A stretch of 64,000 nucleotides of DNA from Enterobacter ludwigii (lineage in GTDB: Bacteria; Pseudomonadota; Gammaproteobacteria; Enterobacterales; Enterobacteriaceae): NCBI GenBank assembly GCA_023023105.1, contig CP083825.1:62001-126000 (forward strand), in the 5' to 3' direction. Made by a program: the position numbers and the translations under genes. Of this stretch, positions 1 through 8,875 are shown one piece after another. The notes below the pieces were generated by a model. It did no database searches and had not been told where the DNA came from. It saw nothing but the letters and a program-made list of their open reading frames with translations. Position 1 is the first letter of the stretch; every line of letters begins with the position of its first letter.

Positions 1-334
1 GGGTGGACGTTTTGAAACTGACATTAACCGACTTTGCCCGCTTACTGACACTGGTGTAATCCGGGCAGCGCAACGGAACGTTCATCAGGGCAAAAATGGA
101 ATCAATAAAACCCTGCGCAGCCCGCAGGGTCAGCCGGAATACGCGTTTAATCACCAGAACGGTGGTGATGGCGAGATCAGAATAGCGCTGGGGCCTTCCT
201 CGTGATGAAGGCGTTGCCGACTCATACCAGGCCTGAATCGCCTCATCATCCAGCCAGAAAGTGAGGGAGCCACGGTTGATGAGAGCTTTGTTGTAGGTGG
301 ACCAGTTGGTGATTCTGAACTTTTGCTTTGCCAC
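1..334 (-). CDS. IS903 transposase, N-terminal part (window-truncated)
   Basis: The minus strand from a GTG at 334 encodes the [20 protein letters not shown] N-terminus, followed by the [11 protein letters not shown] and [12 protein letters not shown] segments typical of the IS903 transposase (DDE fold, IS5 family). The start was chosen because it gives the family's usual 307-residue protein in the complete copy. A TTG 45 bp upstream is also possible. The catalytic region lies outside the window. Confidence 0.85.
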   Translation of the reverse strand, partial: MAKQKFRITNWSTYNKALINRGSLTFWLDDEAIQAWYESATPSSRGRPQRYSDLAITTVLVIKRVFRLTLRAAQGFIDSIFALMNVPLRCPDYTSVSKRAKSVNVSFKTST

Positions 335-411
335 GGAATGGTCTGTGTTGTCGGGAGGATGCGTGATCTGATCCTTCAACTCAGCAAAAGTTCGATTTAT
401 TCAACAAAGCC
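1..411 (-). mobile_element. IS903-type element (IS5 family), cut by window edge
   Basis: The terminal inverted repeat of IS903 lies at 394-411, reading outward as GGCTTTGTTGAATAAATC on the minus strand. The interior matches the complete copy at 34681-35736 in inverted orientation. Only the first ~411 bp of a ~1057-bp element are present because the window begins inside it. It sits 10 bp beyond the stop codon of the VIT-family gene, so that gene is intact. Together with the complete copy it forms an inverted pair about 34 kb apart. Confidence 0.9.
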
Positions 412-421
412 CTTCATAACA

Positions 422-1111
422 TTAAAGCAGGGCCTGCCCTGCAAAATGACCAATCCCCAAAGACAAAAGCATAGCCATGGTACTCCAGAACGTAATTCTT
501 ATGATCGCCCTGACAGGAGAGGCTTTACTCAAAACCGAAGATATATAGCCAAGGACCGCCAGTGAAAAAAGGGTGGAAAGGATTATCAACAAAAAAGCCA
601 GTTTCAGAGGGGAGAGCCATGCCACGATTAAGGGTAACACCGCACCAGCGGAAAAACTCAGGGCAGAAAAGACAGCTGCCTGTAGGGGCTGTGCAGAATT
701 TATATCCGTCAACCCCAGTTCTTCACGGGCATGAGCATCCAGGGCATCTTTGACCATAAGTTGCTCTGCAACCTGCCGGGCAAGCTCTGGCTCCAGTCCA
801 CGTTGCATATAAAGTGAAGTCAGTTCCCGCACCTCTCCCTGATAATCAGTTTCCAGCTCCCTTTTTTCCTGGGCAAGTGCTGCGTTTTCGGTATCCGCCT
901 GAGATGAGACGGAAACATATTCCCCTGTAGCCATTGACATAGCTCCGGCAACCAGTCCTGCAACACCTGCAAGTAAAACACCGGAAGGACTGCTATTTGC
1001 AGATGCAACCCCAAGAACAAGGCTCGCTGTCGAAACAATTCCGTCATTTGCCCCCAGTACAGCTGCCCTCAGCCATCCCACTTTTTCGATACTATGTCGT
1101 TCAAGATGCAT
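422..1111 (-). CDS. VIT1/CCC1 family iron/manganese transporter
   Basis: This 229-residue inner-membrane protein of the VIT1/CCC1 family probably exports Fe2+ or Mn2+ from the cytosol. The N-terminal segment GWLRAAVLGANDGIVSTASL is the family signature, with the NDG residues in TM1. It is followed by a glycine-rich second helix (LLAGVAGLVAGAMSMATGEY). A charged cytoplasmic metal-binding domain (about residues 70-135, rich in E and including EELG) comes next, then three C-terminal helices. An AAGGA ribosome-binding site precedes the ATG. Length is normal for bacterial members. Upstream there is a 10-bp direct repeat that may be an operator. IS903 lies just past the stop codon. Substrate cannot be settled from sequence. 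Confidence 0.88.
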   Translation of the reverse strand: MHLERHSIEKVGWLRAAVLGANDGIVSTASLVLGVASANSSPSGVLLAGVAGLVAGAMSMATGEYVSVSSQADTENAALAQEKRELETDYQGEVRELTSLYMQRGLEPELARQVAEQLMVKDALDAHAREELGLTDINSAQPLQAAVFSALSFSAGAVLPLIVAWLSPLKLAFLLIILSTLFSLAVLGYISSVLSKASPVRAIIRITFWSTMAMLLSLGIGHFAGQALL

Positions 1112-1148
1112 ATATTTTTTCCTTCAAATACGCATACTCATCGGAATT

Positions 1149-1181
1149 ACGGATAAATAGAAAATGCATTGACGGATAAAT
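1149..1181. promoter_or_regulatory. Direct repeat upstream of VIT gene, possible operator
   Basis: The 10-mer ACGGATAAAT occurs at 1149-1158 and again at 1172-1181, a 23-bp period (about two helical turns). It lies 38-70 bp upstream of the VIT-family start codon. Same-face spacing in a promoter region suggests a dimeric regulator site. The binding protein is unknown. Confidence 0.4.
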
Positions 1182-1245
1182 GCGCGGTTATAGTCTGTTT
1201 TAGCCAACCATTACAGGGCATCTTATCCATCATAAACCTACAGCA

Positions 1246-1656
1246 CTATTCGGTAACGGGATTTTTCCTTTGGCTACGAACGGTGAGGAAGATATGCAGC
1301 AACCCCATCGCACCATGTGCCCAGAAATAGGTTTCAATAAATACAGTCAGAAACTTATGCACATGCAGGACGGTTTCTGTCAGCACAGGTGACGTGCCAA
1401 GAGCAGTATTGAGAGCAAACCAGAATCCACCACATAATGCAACGCCCAATAGTGCAAGTACACCAAGCCCCTGAACCAGAGCAGCAATCCCACCAGCATG
1501 AGCTTCAGGAAGACGGAATGATATCAGCATTTTGATATCTTCAACCACACCTCGAAAATCAAGGACCACCCAGGCAAAATAGTAACGAAATCCTCGTTGT
1601 GTCAGCATCCATGCAAGCATGACAAACCCAAGGACAATCAGTGATAACCCAGTGAT
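1246..1656 (-). pseudogene. Cytochrome b561-like membrane protein, N-terminus lost to IS
   Basis: The reading frame runs on the minus strand from the edge of the IS3-type element (1656) to a stop at 1246. The residues resemble the C-terminal two-thirds of a cytochrome b/b6-domain membrane protein: helix GLSLIVLGFVMLAWMLT, then FRGVVEDIKMLI, a Gly/Leu helix, and HVHKFLTVFIETYFWAHGAMG with His residues that could ligate haem. The first helix and any start codon are missing, removed at the IS boundary. The ATG at 1618-1620 is internal and is unlikely to yield a functional product. Family assignment is moderate, and no partner oxidoreductase is nearby. Confidence 0.55.
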
Positions 1657-1727
1657 TGACCTGCTCCCCGTTGATTAGTACACCCCGATGTTAGTAATGT
1701 CTTCATAAGCCACATGAGGACATCCCC

Positions 1728-1991
1728 ATGAAGAAGCGTTTTTCCGACGAACAGATCATCAGTATTCTCCGCGAAGCCGAAGCTGGGGTACCCGCCCGTG
1801 AACTCTGCCGCAAGCATGCCATTTCCGATGCCACGTTTTACACCTGGCGTAAGAAGTATGGCGGTATGGCGGTGCCTGAAGTTAAGCGCCTGAAGTCGCT
1901 TGAGGAAGAGAACGCCAGACTCAAGAAGCTGCTTGCCGAAGCCATGCTGGATAAAGAGGCGCTTCAGGTGGCTCTTGGGCGAAAGTACTGA
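1728..1991 (+). CDS. IS3-family OrfA (HTH protein)
   Basis: This is the 87-residue OrfA of the IS407-group element. It begins with [20 protein letters not shown] and carries a helix-turn-helix ([22 protein letters not shown]), followed by a leucine-zipper-like coiled coil ([17 protein letters not shown]). In this family OrfA binds the inverted repeats. A programmed -1 frameshift near its end joins it to OrfB to make the active OrfAB transposase. Confidence 0.88.
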   Translation: MKKRFSDEQIISILREAEAGVPARELCRKHAISDATFYTWRKKYGGMAVPEVKRLKSLEEENARLKKLLAEAMLDKEALQVALGRKY

Positions 1992-2014
1992 CGACAGACC
2001 AGAAGCGGGAAGCC

Positions 2015-2848
2015 GTGATGTTGATGTGTGATGCGACCGGTCTGTCGCAACGTCGTGCCTGCAGGCTTACAGGTTTATCCCTGTCGACCTGCCGCTATGA
2101 GGCTCACCGTCCGGCTGCTGATGCGCATTTATCAGGGCGCATCACTGAGCTGGCACTGGAGCGCAGGCGTTTTGGCTACCGTCGTATTTGGCAGTTGCTG
2201 CGCCGTGAAGGGCTTCATGTTAATCATAAGCGCGTGTACCGGCTTTATCACCTCAGTGGCCTGGGCGTAAAACGCAGAAGACGTCGTAAAGGGCTGGCAA
2301 CAGAACGTCTGCCGCTGCTCCGTCCGGCGGCGCCCAATCTGACCTGGTCGATGGATTTCGTCATGGACGCACTTTCCACCGGTCGCAGGATCAAGTGTCT
2401 TACCTGCGTCGATGATTTCACAAAGGAATGCCTGACGGTCACTGTTGCCTTTGGGATTTCAGGCGTTCAGGTCACGCGTATTCTGGACAGCATTGCACTG
2501 TTTCGAGGCTATCCGGCGACGATAAGAACTGACCAGGGGCCGGAGTTCACTTGCCGTGCACTGGATCAATGGGCCTTTGAGCATGGTGTTGAGTTGCGCT
2601 TAATCCAGCCGGGCAAGCCAACGCAGAACGGATTTATTGAGAGCTTTAACGGACGATTTCGCGATGAATGTTTGAATGAGCACTGGTTCAGCGATATCGT
2701 TCATGCCAGGAAAATTATTAATGACTGGCGGCAGGATTATAACGAATGCCGCCCGCACTCCACGCTGAATTATCAGACACCGTCTGAATTTGCAGCGGGC
2801 TGGAGAAAGGGTCATTCTGAGAATGAAGATTCCGACGTTACTAACTGA
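2015..2848 (+). CDS. IS3-family OrfB (DDE transposase)
   Basis: This 277-residue integrase-like transposase is normally produced as a fusion with OrfA by -1 frameshifting. It has an HTH_21 region ([17 protein letters not shown]), then the rve core with D in WSMDFVMD, D in IRTDQGPEF and E in [14 protein letters not shown], giving a full DDE triad. It ends with the LNYQTP motif usual in this group. It appears intact, so the element may be mobile. Confidence 0.88.
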   Translation: MMLMCDATGLSQRRACRLTGLSLSTCRYEAHRPAADAHLSGRITELALERRRFGYRRIWQLLRREGLHVNHKRVYRLYHLSGLGVKRRRRRKGLATERLPLLRPAAPNLTWSMDFVMDALSTGRRIKCLTCVDDFTKECLTVTVAFGISGVQVTRILDSIALFRGYPATIRTDQGPEFTCRALDQWAFEHGVELRLIQPGKPTQNGFIESFNGRFRDECLNEHWFSDIVHARKIINDWRQDYNECRPHSTLNYQTPSEFAAGWRKGHSENEDSDVTN

Positions 2849-2877
2849 GTGTTGTATCTAATCGTGGGGGCAGGTCA

Positions 2878-3348
2878 TCACAACTATACACTTACGCCCA
2901 GTGTGGATGGGTTCAACAAACTAAAATTGCAAACCCGATTAACTGAGGAATTGAGCGCTCTCGAAGAGGAGTTGCTTTCGGGTAGCTGTCAACCATTGCA
3001 AAATGGTAAACAACATCCTTTGGGTCCCCAACTGTGTGGCCACTGTAGTGACTGTGGTGGGTGATAGAACTGGTCACATTGATGCCAGACTTTTTCGTGC
3101 CGCATGTATGGCACACTGAATTTGATTAAGACCTGCTGAAATGAAACCGGAGTGCTTCAGCTACAGAAACTGACCAAATCGTATACCCCAAGCAAGATCT
3201 GAATACCATCCGAACAATATCTCTTTTAGGTATACCTGATAAAGACCATGATACAAAGTCTCAATAGGGTTCAATTTAACTCTATTGACAACAAAAATCC
3301 GCAATGTATCATATGGGTATCAAATTAATACTTAAAAGAGAATTCATA
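2878..3348. other. Non-coding stretch upstream of resolvase
   Basis: There is no convincing gene in this 470-bp AT-rich stretch; the short open frames lack recognisable features. The last ~100 bp contain nested dyads described separately. A promoter-like TTGACA (3285-3290) lies in front of the resolvase gene. Confidence 0.5.
3248..3312. promoter_or_regulatory. Nested dyads, candidate resolvase site (res)
   Basis: The arms ATGATACA (3248-3255) and TGTATCAT (3305-3312) enclose a second pair, TCAATAG (3261-3267) and CTATTGA (3282-3288). They lie 36-101 bp upstream of the serine recombinase start codon. Serine resolvases commonly bind paired imperfect dyads next to their own gene, which both autoregulates and provides the crossover site. 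The role here is inferred from position and symmetry only. Confidence 0.4.
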
Positions 3349-3963
3349 ATGAATGTCCGTATCTACTGCCGAGCATCTACTGAAAGCCAGCATGCCGACC
3401 GTGCATTGGTAAGTCTGCGCGAATTTGCGCATAGCAAAAAATGGCAGGTAGCCGGAGAATACATTGAAAATGCCAGTGGTGCTAAGCTGGAGCGTGTGGA
3501 ACTGATGCATCTCCTTGAGGAAGCACAACCCGGCGATCTGCTTCTCATCGAATCGATTGACCGTCTCAGCCGCCTTAAACATGAAGAATGGGCTGAACTC
3601 AAAGCTACGCTGAACAGTAAAGGGCTGGTGATAGTATCAATGGACTTACCGACCAGTTGGCAGATGGTTGAAATGTCCGGCAACGACCTTACCAGCGGCA
3701 TTCTTCGGGCAGTCAATGCTATGCTGATCGATATCCTTGCGACAATGGCACGACAAGATTATGAAACCCGCCGTAAACGCCAGGCACAGGGGATCGAGAG
3801 AGCAAAACAGGCAGGTTTGTATACGGGAAAAGAGAAAGATATGGAAGCCCGTGAAGTGGTACGTGAAATGTTGGCACAGAACGTTAAACCAGCTCACATA
3901 ATGAAAGCTGCTGATATCAGTCGTGCAACGTTCTACCGGATCAAAAAGGAATTGGTAATCTAG
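3349..3963 (+). CDS. Serine recombinase (resolvase/invertase family)
   Basis: This 204-residue site-specific recombinase probably resolves plasmid multimers or cointegrates. The N-terminus MNVRIYCRASTESQHADRA carries the catalytic serine (S10) in the YxRxST motif. The conserved LLIESIDRLSRL segment follows, then the long E helix and a C-terminal helix-turn-helix (AHIMKAADISRATFYRIKKE). An upstream in-frame ATG at 3304 exists, but the AAAAGAGAATTCATA leader before ATG 3349 and alignment of the catalytic motif favour the shorter form. Nested dyads lie just upstream. Exact subfamily not identified. Confidence 0.85.
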   Translation: MNVRIYCRASTESQHADRALVSLREFAHSKKWQVAGEYIENASGAKLERVELMHLLEEAQPGDLLLIESIDRLSRLKHEEWAELKATLNSKGLVIVSMDLPTSWQMVEMSGNDLTSGILRAVNAMLIDILATMARQDYETRRKRQAQGIERAKQAGLYTGKEKDMEAREVVREMLAQNVKPAHIMKAADISRATFYRIKKELVI

Positions 3964-4234
3964 TTCAAAATAAGTGTATTAGCTCGAAGTGACAGTTACC
4001 GTAGACAAAGTACAATCAAATCTGACTGTCCGCTCTGAGCAAATAGCAGACTGTTACCATGTGCAACTGAATATTTTGCCACTAACATTACATCCCTATT
4101 GCGAACCCTGGATCTGATATCTTTAAAACAACAATATACTCCACTTTATAAATCGTAACTCAAGAGATTACTTTGCAGCCAGAACACTCAAGACTTTATC
4201 TTCGTCCTGTAAGCGCATTAGATACCTCGCCCAT
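3964..4234. other. AT-rich gap, no gene seen
   Basis: These 271 bp between the resolvase stop and IS1 carry no supported reading frame, RNA gene or clear terminator. Confidence 0.5.
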
Positions 4235-4289
4235 GGTGATGCTGCCAACTTACTGATTTAGTGTATGATGGTGTTTTTGAGGTGCTCCA

Positions 4290-4565
4290 GTGGCTTCTGT
4301 TTCTATCAGCTGTCCCTCCTGTTCAGCTACTGACGGGGTGGTGCGTAACGGCAAAAGCACTGCCGGACATCAGCGCTATCTCTGCTCTCACTGCCGTAAA
4401 ACATGGCAGCTGCAGTTCACTTACACCGCTTCTCAACCCGGTACGCACCAGAAAATCATTGATATGGCCATGAATGGCGTTGGATGCCGGGCAACCGCCC
4501 GCATTATGGGCGTTGGCCTCAACACGATTTTCCGCCATTTAAAAAACTCAGGCCGCAGTCGGTAA
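4290..4565 (+). CDS. insA: IS1 InsA
   Basis: This 91-residue zinc-ribbon/HTH protein has paired cysteine motifs (CPSC and CSHC), followed by the helix-turn-helix [19 protein letters not shown]. It binds IS1 ends and represses transposition when made alone. A -1 frameshift near its end gives the InsAB' transposase. The start is GTG, as in other IS1 copies. Confidence 0.93.
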   Translation: MASVSISCPSCSATDGVVRNGKSTAGHQRYLCSHCRKTWQLQFTYTASQPGTHQKIIDMAMNGVGCRATARIMGVGLNTIFRHLKNSGRSR

Positions 4566-4987
4566 CCTCGCGCATACAGCCGGGCAGTGACGTCATCGTC
4601 TGCGCGGAAATGGACGAACAGTGGGGATACGTCGGGGCTAAATCGCGCCAGCGCTGGCTGTTTTACGCGTATGACAGGCTCCGGAAGACGGTTGTTGCGC
4701 ACGTATTCGGTGAACGCACTATGGCGACGCTGGGGCGTCTTATGAGCCTGCTGTCACCCTTTGACGTGGTGATATGGATGACGGATGGCTGGCCGCTGTA
4801 TGAATCCCGCCTGAAGGGAAAGCTGCACGTAATCAGCAAGCGATATACGCAGCGAATTGAGCGGCATAACCTGAATCTGAGGCAGCACCTGGCACGGCTG
4901 GGACGGAAGTCGCTGTCGTTCTCAAAATCGGTGGAGCTGCATGACAAAGTCATCGGGCATTATCTGAACATAAAACACTATCAATAA
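4484..4987 (+). CDS. insB: IS1 InsB (transposase catalytic part)
   Basis: This 167-residue frame carries the DDE catalytic core of IS1. It overlaps insA and is expressed as the InsAB' frameshift fusion. It shows [15 protein letters not shown] (first acidic site), [11 protein letters not shown] (second) and the terminal [20 protein letters not shown]. It looks intact. Confidence 0.93.
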   Translation: MPGNRPHYGRWPQHDFPPFKKLRPQSVTSRIQPGSDVIVCAEMDEQWGYVGAKSRQRWLFYAYDRLRKTVVAHVFGERTMATLGRLMSLLSPFDVVIWMTDGWPLYESRLKGKLHVISKRYTQRIERHNLNLRQHLARLGRKSLSFSKSVELHDKVIGHYLNIKHYQ

Positions 4988-5021
4988 GTTGGAGTCATTA
5001 CCTGTCTTGTGATAAATATCC

Positions 5022-6251
5022 TTAACAGACGGCGAGCTCGTCCGCCCATTTTGTTGCGGCCTGCATGGTTTCTATAACAGTGAACTCGCTGATATTGAGG
5101 GTATTACATATTTTCGCGGTTTCCTCCCAGTTAAGTTTCTCATAACATAACGACAGGGTCAGTATGTCAAAAAGTTCACCTTTATGTTCACAAAGCGCGG
5201 CAGTTACGTTTTGCGGGATTGAAATCTGTTTAATTAAATCGTCCATGGGGAGTTCAAGAATGACATCCAGCAATGAAAACAGACCGCATATAAATGCGTT
5301 ATAGGATAATGAAACATTATTTATTTTTCCGGCAATTAATTCGCAGAATTTTCCGCGAACCATGCTCAGATGATAAAGTTCACTGATGCCGGAACGCCCC
5401 ATATTTGAAAGGGCGGCCACCGCAACAAACCGCCGGAGTTCATTGCCCCCCAGATACATCAGCATTTCTTTCAGGGTAAGATTGTCCGCCTGAATTATGC
5501 CATGTGATTTAAACAGCATGTTTCTGACGTAGCGCATGATTTTATATGACAGCGTCAGATCGGTTTTAAGCAGACGTTCGACCGCGGCAAAGTCCAGGTT
5601 TTCCCTGTTCACCTCCATCATCAGCCTGGAGAGTGGCAGGGGGTTCTGGGAAAGGCATTTATTTCTGAGGATTTCCGGGCGACTGAAGAAAAATCCCTGG
5701 AAAAGCGCGAAACCCGCCCGGCTGTAAAGCTCAAACTCGTCCCTTGTTTCCACTTTTTCAGCAAGGAATTTTATGCCCTGCAGAAGCTGACTTTTTCTGT
5801 GGATATATTGCCGGATATCTTCATAGTCATTGTCTCTGACATCAAATTTGATGACAGAAATATACTGCATAAAGCGGTCCCATTCATCATCCATCGTGAA
5901 ATCATCGAGCGCAAGCTGGTAACCCCTGTCGTGCATATCCTTTACGGCACAGAAAAGCGCATCATCCGGGACTGCATTTTCCAGAATTTCGATGACCACT
6001 TTTTCATTCGGCAGCGTATTGCCCAGTCCGTTAATGATCATCTGGTGCGGCACATTAATAAAAGAACTGTGATTGTTGGCTATACGGGGAACAGGGATGC
6101 ATAAAAACTGGTCAGAAATCATTCTGGACGTGGCGTATTCTGGTGAAACATCGGGAAAGGCATTGTTCATTCCGTCCCTGAAAAGCAGCTCATAAGCGAC
6201 GGTCTGCATTTTTGTGTCAAAAATAGGCTGGCGTGCGATAAATGAATACAT
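5022..6251 (-). CDS. EAL-HDOD signalling protein
   Basis: This 409-residue cytosolic protein has an N-terminal EAL-type domain (about 1-200) and a C-terminal HDOD domain (about 205-400), the YuxH/CdgJ architecture. The motif opens FIARQPIFDTKMQTVAYELLFRDG. The EAL signature is ELL. IEILE and LALDDF are recognisable, but several metal- and c-di-GMP-binding positions are poorly conserved, so c-di-GMP hydrolysis is uncertain. Family members often act as c-di-GMP effectors on motility or biofilm. A GGGGA ribosome-binding site precedes ATG 6251. It is boxed in by IS1 (20 bp downstream) and IS26 (51 bp upstream), so its native promoter has probably been replaced. Confidence 0.88.
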   Translation of the reverse strand: MYSFIARQPIFDTKMQTVAYELLFRDGMNNAFPDVSPEYATSRMISDQFLCIPVPRIANNHSSFINVPHQMIINGLGNTLPNEKVVIEILENAVPDDALFCAVKDMHDRGYQLALDDFTMDDEWDRFMQYISVIKFDVRDNDYEDIRQYIHRKSQLLQGIKFLAEKVETRDEFELYSRAGFALFQGFFFSRPEILRNKCLSQNPLPLSRLMMEVNRENLDFAAVERLLKTDLTLSYKIMRYVRNMLFKSHGIIQADNLTLKEMLMYLGGNELRRFVAVAALSNMGRSGISELYHLSMVRGKFCELIAGKINNVSLSYNAFICGLFSLLDVILELPMDDLIKQISIPQNVTAALCEHKGELFDILTLSLCYEKLNWEETAKICNTLNISEFTVIETMQAATKWADELAVC

Positions 6252-6302
6252 ATTCCCGGTCCCCAGGTCAGCGTTATAATTTTTAGAAATGTAACCTTTC
6301 CA

Positions 6303-7122
6303 GGCACTGTTGCAAAGTTAGCGATGAGGCAGCCTTTTGTCTTATTCAAAGGCCTTACATTTCAAAAACTCTGCTTACCAGGCGCATTTCGCCCAGGGGA
6401 TCTCCATAATAAAATGCTGAGGCCTGGCCTTTGCGTAGTGCACGCATCACCTCAATACCTTTGATGGTGGCGTAAGCCGTCTTCATGGATTTAAATCCCA
6501 GCGTGGCGCCGATTATCCGTTTCAGTTTGCCATGATCGCATTCAATCACGTTGTTCCGGTACTTAATCTGTCGGTGTTCAACGTCAGACGGGCACCGGCC
6601 TTCGCGTTTGAGCAGAGCAAGCGCGCGACCATAGGCGGGCGCTTTATCCGTGTTGATGAATCGCGGGATCTGCCACTTCTTCACGTTGTTGAGGATTTTA
6701 CCCAGAAACCGGTATGCAGCTTTGCTGTTACGACGGGAGGAGAGATAAAAATCGACAGTGCGGCCCCGGCTGTCGACGGCCCGGTACAGATACGCCCAGC
6801 GGCCATTGACCTTCACGTAGGTTTCATCCATGTGCCACGGGCAAAGATCGGAAGGGTTACGCCAGTACCAGCGCAGCCGTTTTTCCATTTCAGGCGCATA
6901 ACGCTGAACCCAGCGGTAAATCGTGGAGTGATCGACATTCACTCCGCGTTCAGCCAGCATCTCCTGCAGCTCACGGTAACTGATGCCGTATTTGCAGTAC
7001 CAGCGTACGGCCCACAGAATGATGTCACGCTGAAAATGCCGGCCTTTGAATGGGTTCATGTGCAGCTCCATCAGCAAAAGGGGATGATAAGTTTATCACC
7101 ACCGACTATTTGCAACAGTGCC
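6303..7122 (-). mobile_element. IS26, complete (820 bp)
   Basis: The perfect 14-bp inverted repeats GGCACTGTTGCAAA are at 6303 and, reversed, end at 7122. The length is 820 bp. The 8-bp flanks (CCTTTCCA versus CGATGGAG) are not duplicated, which fits an IS26-mediated deletion or replicative event. Its right end has removed the 3' part of the CHASE-domain gene. Confidence 0.97.
6355..7059 (-). CDS. tnpA: IS26 transposase
   Basis: This IS6-family DDE transposase has 234 residues counted from MNPFKGRHFQRDIILW. Visible features are the HTH region (SYRELQEMLAERGVNVDHSTIYRW), WHMDETYVKV (first D), INTDKAPAYG (second D), and NVIECDHGKLKR (E). The upstream in-frame ATG at 7077 would add six residues, but the usual start is at 7059. 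Intact. Confidence 0.97.
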   Translation of the reverse strand: MNPFKGRHFQRDIILWAVRWYCKYGISYRELQEMLAERGVNVDHSTIYRWVQRYAPEMEKRLRWYWRNPSDLCPWHMDETYVKVNGRWAYLYRAVDSRGRTVDFYLSSRRNSKAAYRFLGKILNNVKKWQIPRFINTDKAPAYGRALALLKREGRCPSDVEHRQIKYRNNVIECDHGKLKRIIGATLGFKSMKTAYATIKGIEVMRALRKGQASAFYYGDPLGEMRLVSRVFEM

Positions 7123-8326
7123 CGATGGAGATCGACTCAAGCTCTTGGAGCTTGTATCCAACGATCCTCGCCCATTCCTCATTGAAGACGGTTTCACCGC
7201 TCTGGACATTCCACTCCCAGGTGCCGACCCGGGTGCCTTCAAGAATGGCACTCAATCGAGACCTCTCCATAGACAGGTCTTCTGTCATCGCGCGGGCCGC
7301 CGCTTCTGCCCGGGACCGACCCGACACCAGCAAAAACATCAGCCCAGCCAGCATGGCACTGAGCAAGACACCGGTTACCGCGATCAAGATCGGTAGCCCT
7401 CTGTCCACCCGTTGCAGAAGGCTCGTGCTGCCATGCACGCGAACGGTCCAGGTTTGTCCCATCATGCGCAGCCGATGCACCGATTCAAACCTTGGACGGA
7501 TATCGGTACGCCCTGAACTGCCAAAGTGAGTTCGTGTCGCTTCAACCATCTCTTCGCCGTCGAAGATGTCGATGATCAGGTCACGCTCCTGCTCTCCGAG
7601 GAGACCCTGCAGGAAGTCTGTCATGCGAAACGATGCATAGACCCAGCCGCACAGTTGTTCCCGGCGCTCTGCTACGGTTGCCGCTGGCTGGTCAGTAGCG
7701 TAGATCGCCTGGTAGATCAGGAACCCCGACTGCTCCTGAACCCCCGTTTCCTGCTGGAGACGCACACGCCCCGAAAGCGCGATGGCACCCGTATCTACCG
7801 AGCGCTGCATGGCCTCGCGCCGCACGGGTTCTGAATACATGTCGAAGCCGAAGGCACGCAGGTTGCGTCCCGAAAACGGCTCCAGATACACGATCGAGGA
7901 ATACAGGTCTCGTTGGCCTGCTGGTTGCACCGTGTAAGAGGGAAAGCCTTCGGCGCGGACCTGATCGATGTGGGTTTGCAGATCGGCAGGCCGGATGGCC
8001 CTGGCGAAGCCCACGCCTTGGATGCCAGGCAGGTACTGGTCCAGAGCCTGGCGATCGGAATACCTTCGGAAATCTTCACGTCCGACATCATCATGCACAT
8101 CAAAGAACCCGGCCGTGCCCCGCAGGACCTGCTGGTAGGTGGCCATGCGGTTCTCGATGCGCTCAGCAGCCTCCCGGGCGCGGAAGTCGAAGTAGACCTG
8201 TTGTCGTTGATCGACGGACTCGACGATGAGTTGGTAAAGCACTACGGTGGAGCACAGGCCGCTCAAAAAAACCACAAGAGGGATTAGCCTCGGCGACAGT
8301 CGGCTTGGTTTGCCAGAGGGGATCAT
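7123..8326 (-). pseudogene. CHASE-domain membrane receptor truncated by IS26
   Basis: From ATG 8326 the frame encodes a short cytosolic N-terminus, TM1 (about 12-34), and a periplasmic CHASE domain (about 65-250, with the GFARAI and YLEPFSGRNLRAFGFDM motifs). TM2 (about 305-327) and the beginning of a PAS domain (SAILEGTRVGTWEWNVQSGETVFN) follow. IS26 cuts the frame at 7123 and adds a few IS-encoded residues before a stop at 7106. The lost output domain was probably a GGDEF/EAL module or kinase, as is usual for CHASE-PAS proteins. High GC relative to its flanks suggests a Pseudomonas- or beta-proteobacteria-like source. Confidence 0.8.
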
Positions 8327-8372
8327 TCGCTATGCCGTCTTGTTGATTTCCCAAAGCTTAAACTTAAAATCT

Positions 8373-8544
8373 ACTGGATTTGACCCCATAGGTCCAGACA
8401 CTTTTTCCCGCTTAGGATTGTGATACCCGACTGCGCAGAAATTCCCGGGGTGAACGGTATCCCAAGGCGCTGTGCGGGTGGTGCTCGTTATAATGCTCAA
8501 ACGCGATAGCCAAATTGCCTACCGCTGTTCGGCTATCCGGTTTT
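8373..8544 (-). mobile_element. IS3-family remnant (3' end of orfB)
   Basis: The minus strand reads in frame from 8544 to a stop at 8412-8414 and includes [17 protein letters not shown], the C-terminus of an IS3-family OrfB. The presumed IS end TGGATTTGACCCC starts at 8373. The rest of the element is missing because IS1 abuts it at 8545. Confidence 0.75.
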
Positions 8545-8599
8545 GGTAATGGTGCCAACTTACTGATTTAGTGTACGATGGTGTTTTTGAGGTGCTCCC

Positions 8600-8875
8600 G
8601 TGGCTTCCATCTCCATCAGTTGTCCCTCCTGCTCAGCTACTGAAGGCGTGGTGCGTAACGGTAAAAGTACTGCCGGACATCAGCGCTATCTCTGCTCTCA
8701 CTGCCGTAAAACATGGCAGCTACAGTTCACTTACACCGCCTCTCAGCCCGGTACACACCAGAAAATCATTGATATGGCCATGAATGGTGTTGGATGCCGG
8801 GCAACCGCCCGCATTATGGGCGTTGGCCTCAACACGATTTTACGTCACTTAAAAAACTCAGGCCGCAGTCGGTAA
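8600..8875 (+). CDS. insA: IS1 InsA (second copy)
   Basis: The 91-residue frame is nearly identical to the copy at 4290, with the same CPSC and CSHC zinc-ribbon pairs and C-terminal helix-turn-helix. It is intact. Confidence 0.93.
   Translation: MASISISCPSCSATEGVVRNGKSTAGHQRYLCSHCRKTWQLQFTYTASQPGTHQKIIDMAMNGVGCRATARIMGVGLNTILRHLKNSGRSR

Larger units (their letters stand above)
1657..2877 (+). mobile_element. IS3-family element, IS407 group, complete
   Basis: Terminal inverted repeats are visible: TGACCTGCTCCCCG at 1657 and, reversed, TGACCTGCCCCCACG ending at 2877. Total length is 1221 bp with two overlapping reading frames, typical of IS407-group elements. No convincing target duplication flanks it, so one side has probably been altered by recombination. 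A truncated near-identical relative is at 35737-36147. Confidence 0.88.
4235..5002 (+). mobile_element. IS1, complete (768 bp)
   Basis: The ends GGTGATGCTGCC (4235) and GGAGTCATTACC (ending 5002) and the exact 768-bp length identify IS1. The 9-bp flanks differ (CTCGCCCAT versus TGTCTTGTG), so there is no target duplication. This copy has probably been through a rearrangement. It lies 20 bp from the stop of the EAL-HDOD gene. Confidence 0.96.

Noticed and set aside
2849..3116. Short frames after the IS3-type element
   Set aside because: They begin inside the IS end or lack ribosome-binding sites, and they show no protein-like pattern.
6532..7185. 217-codon plus-strand frame across IS26
   Set aside because: It is antisense to the IS26 transposase and partly crosses the IS boundary.
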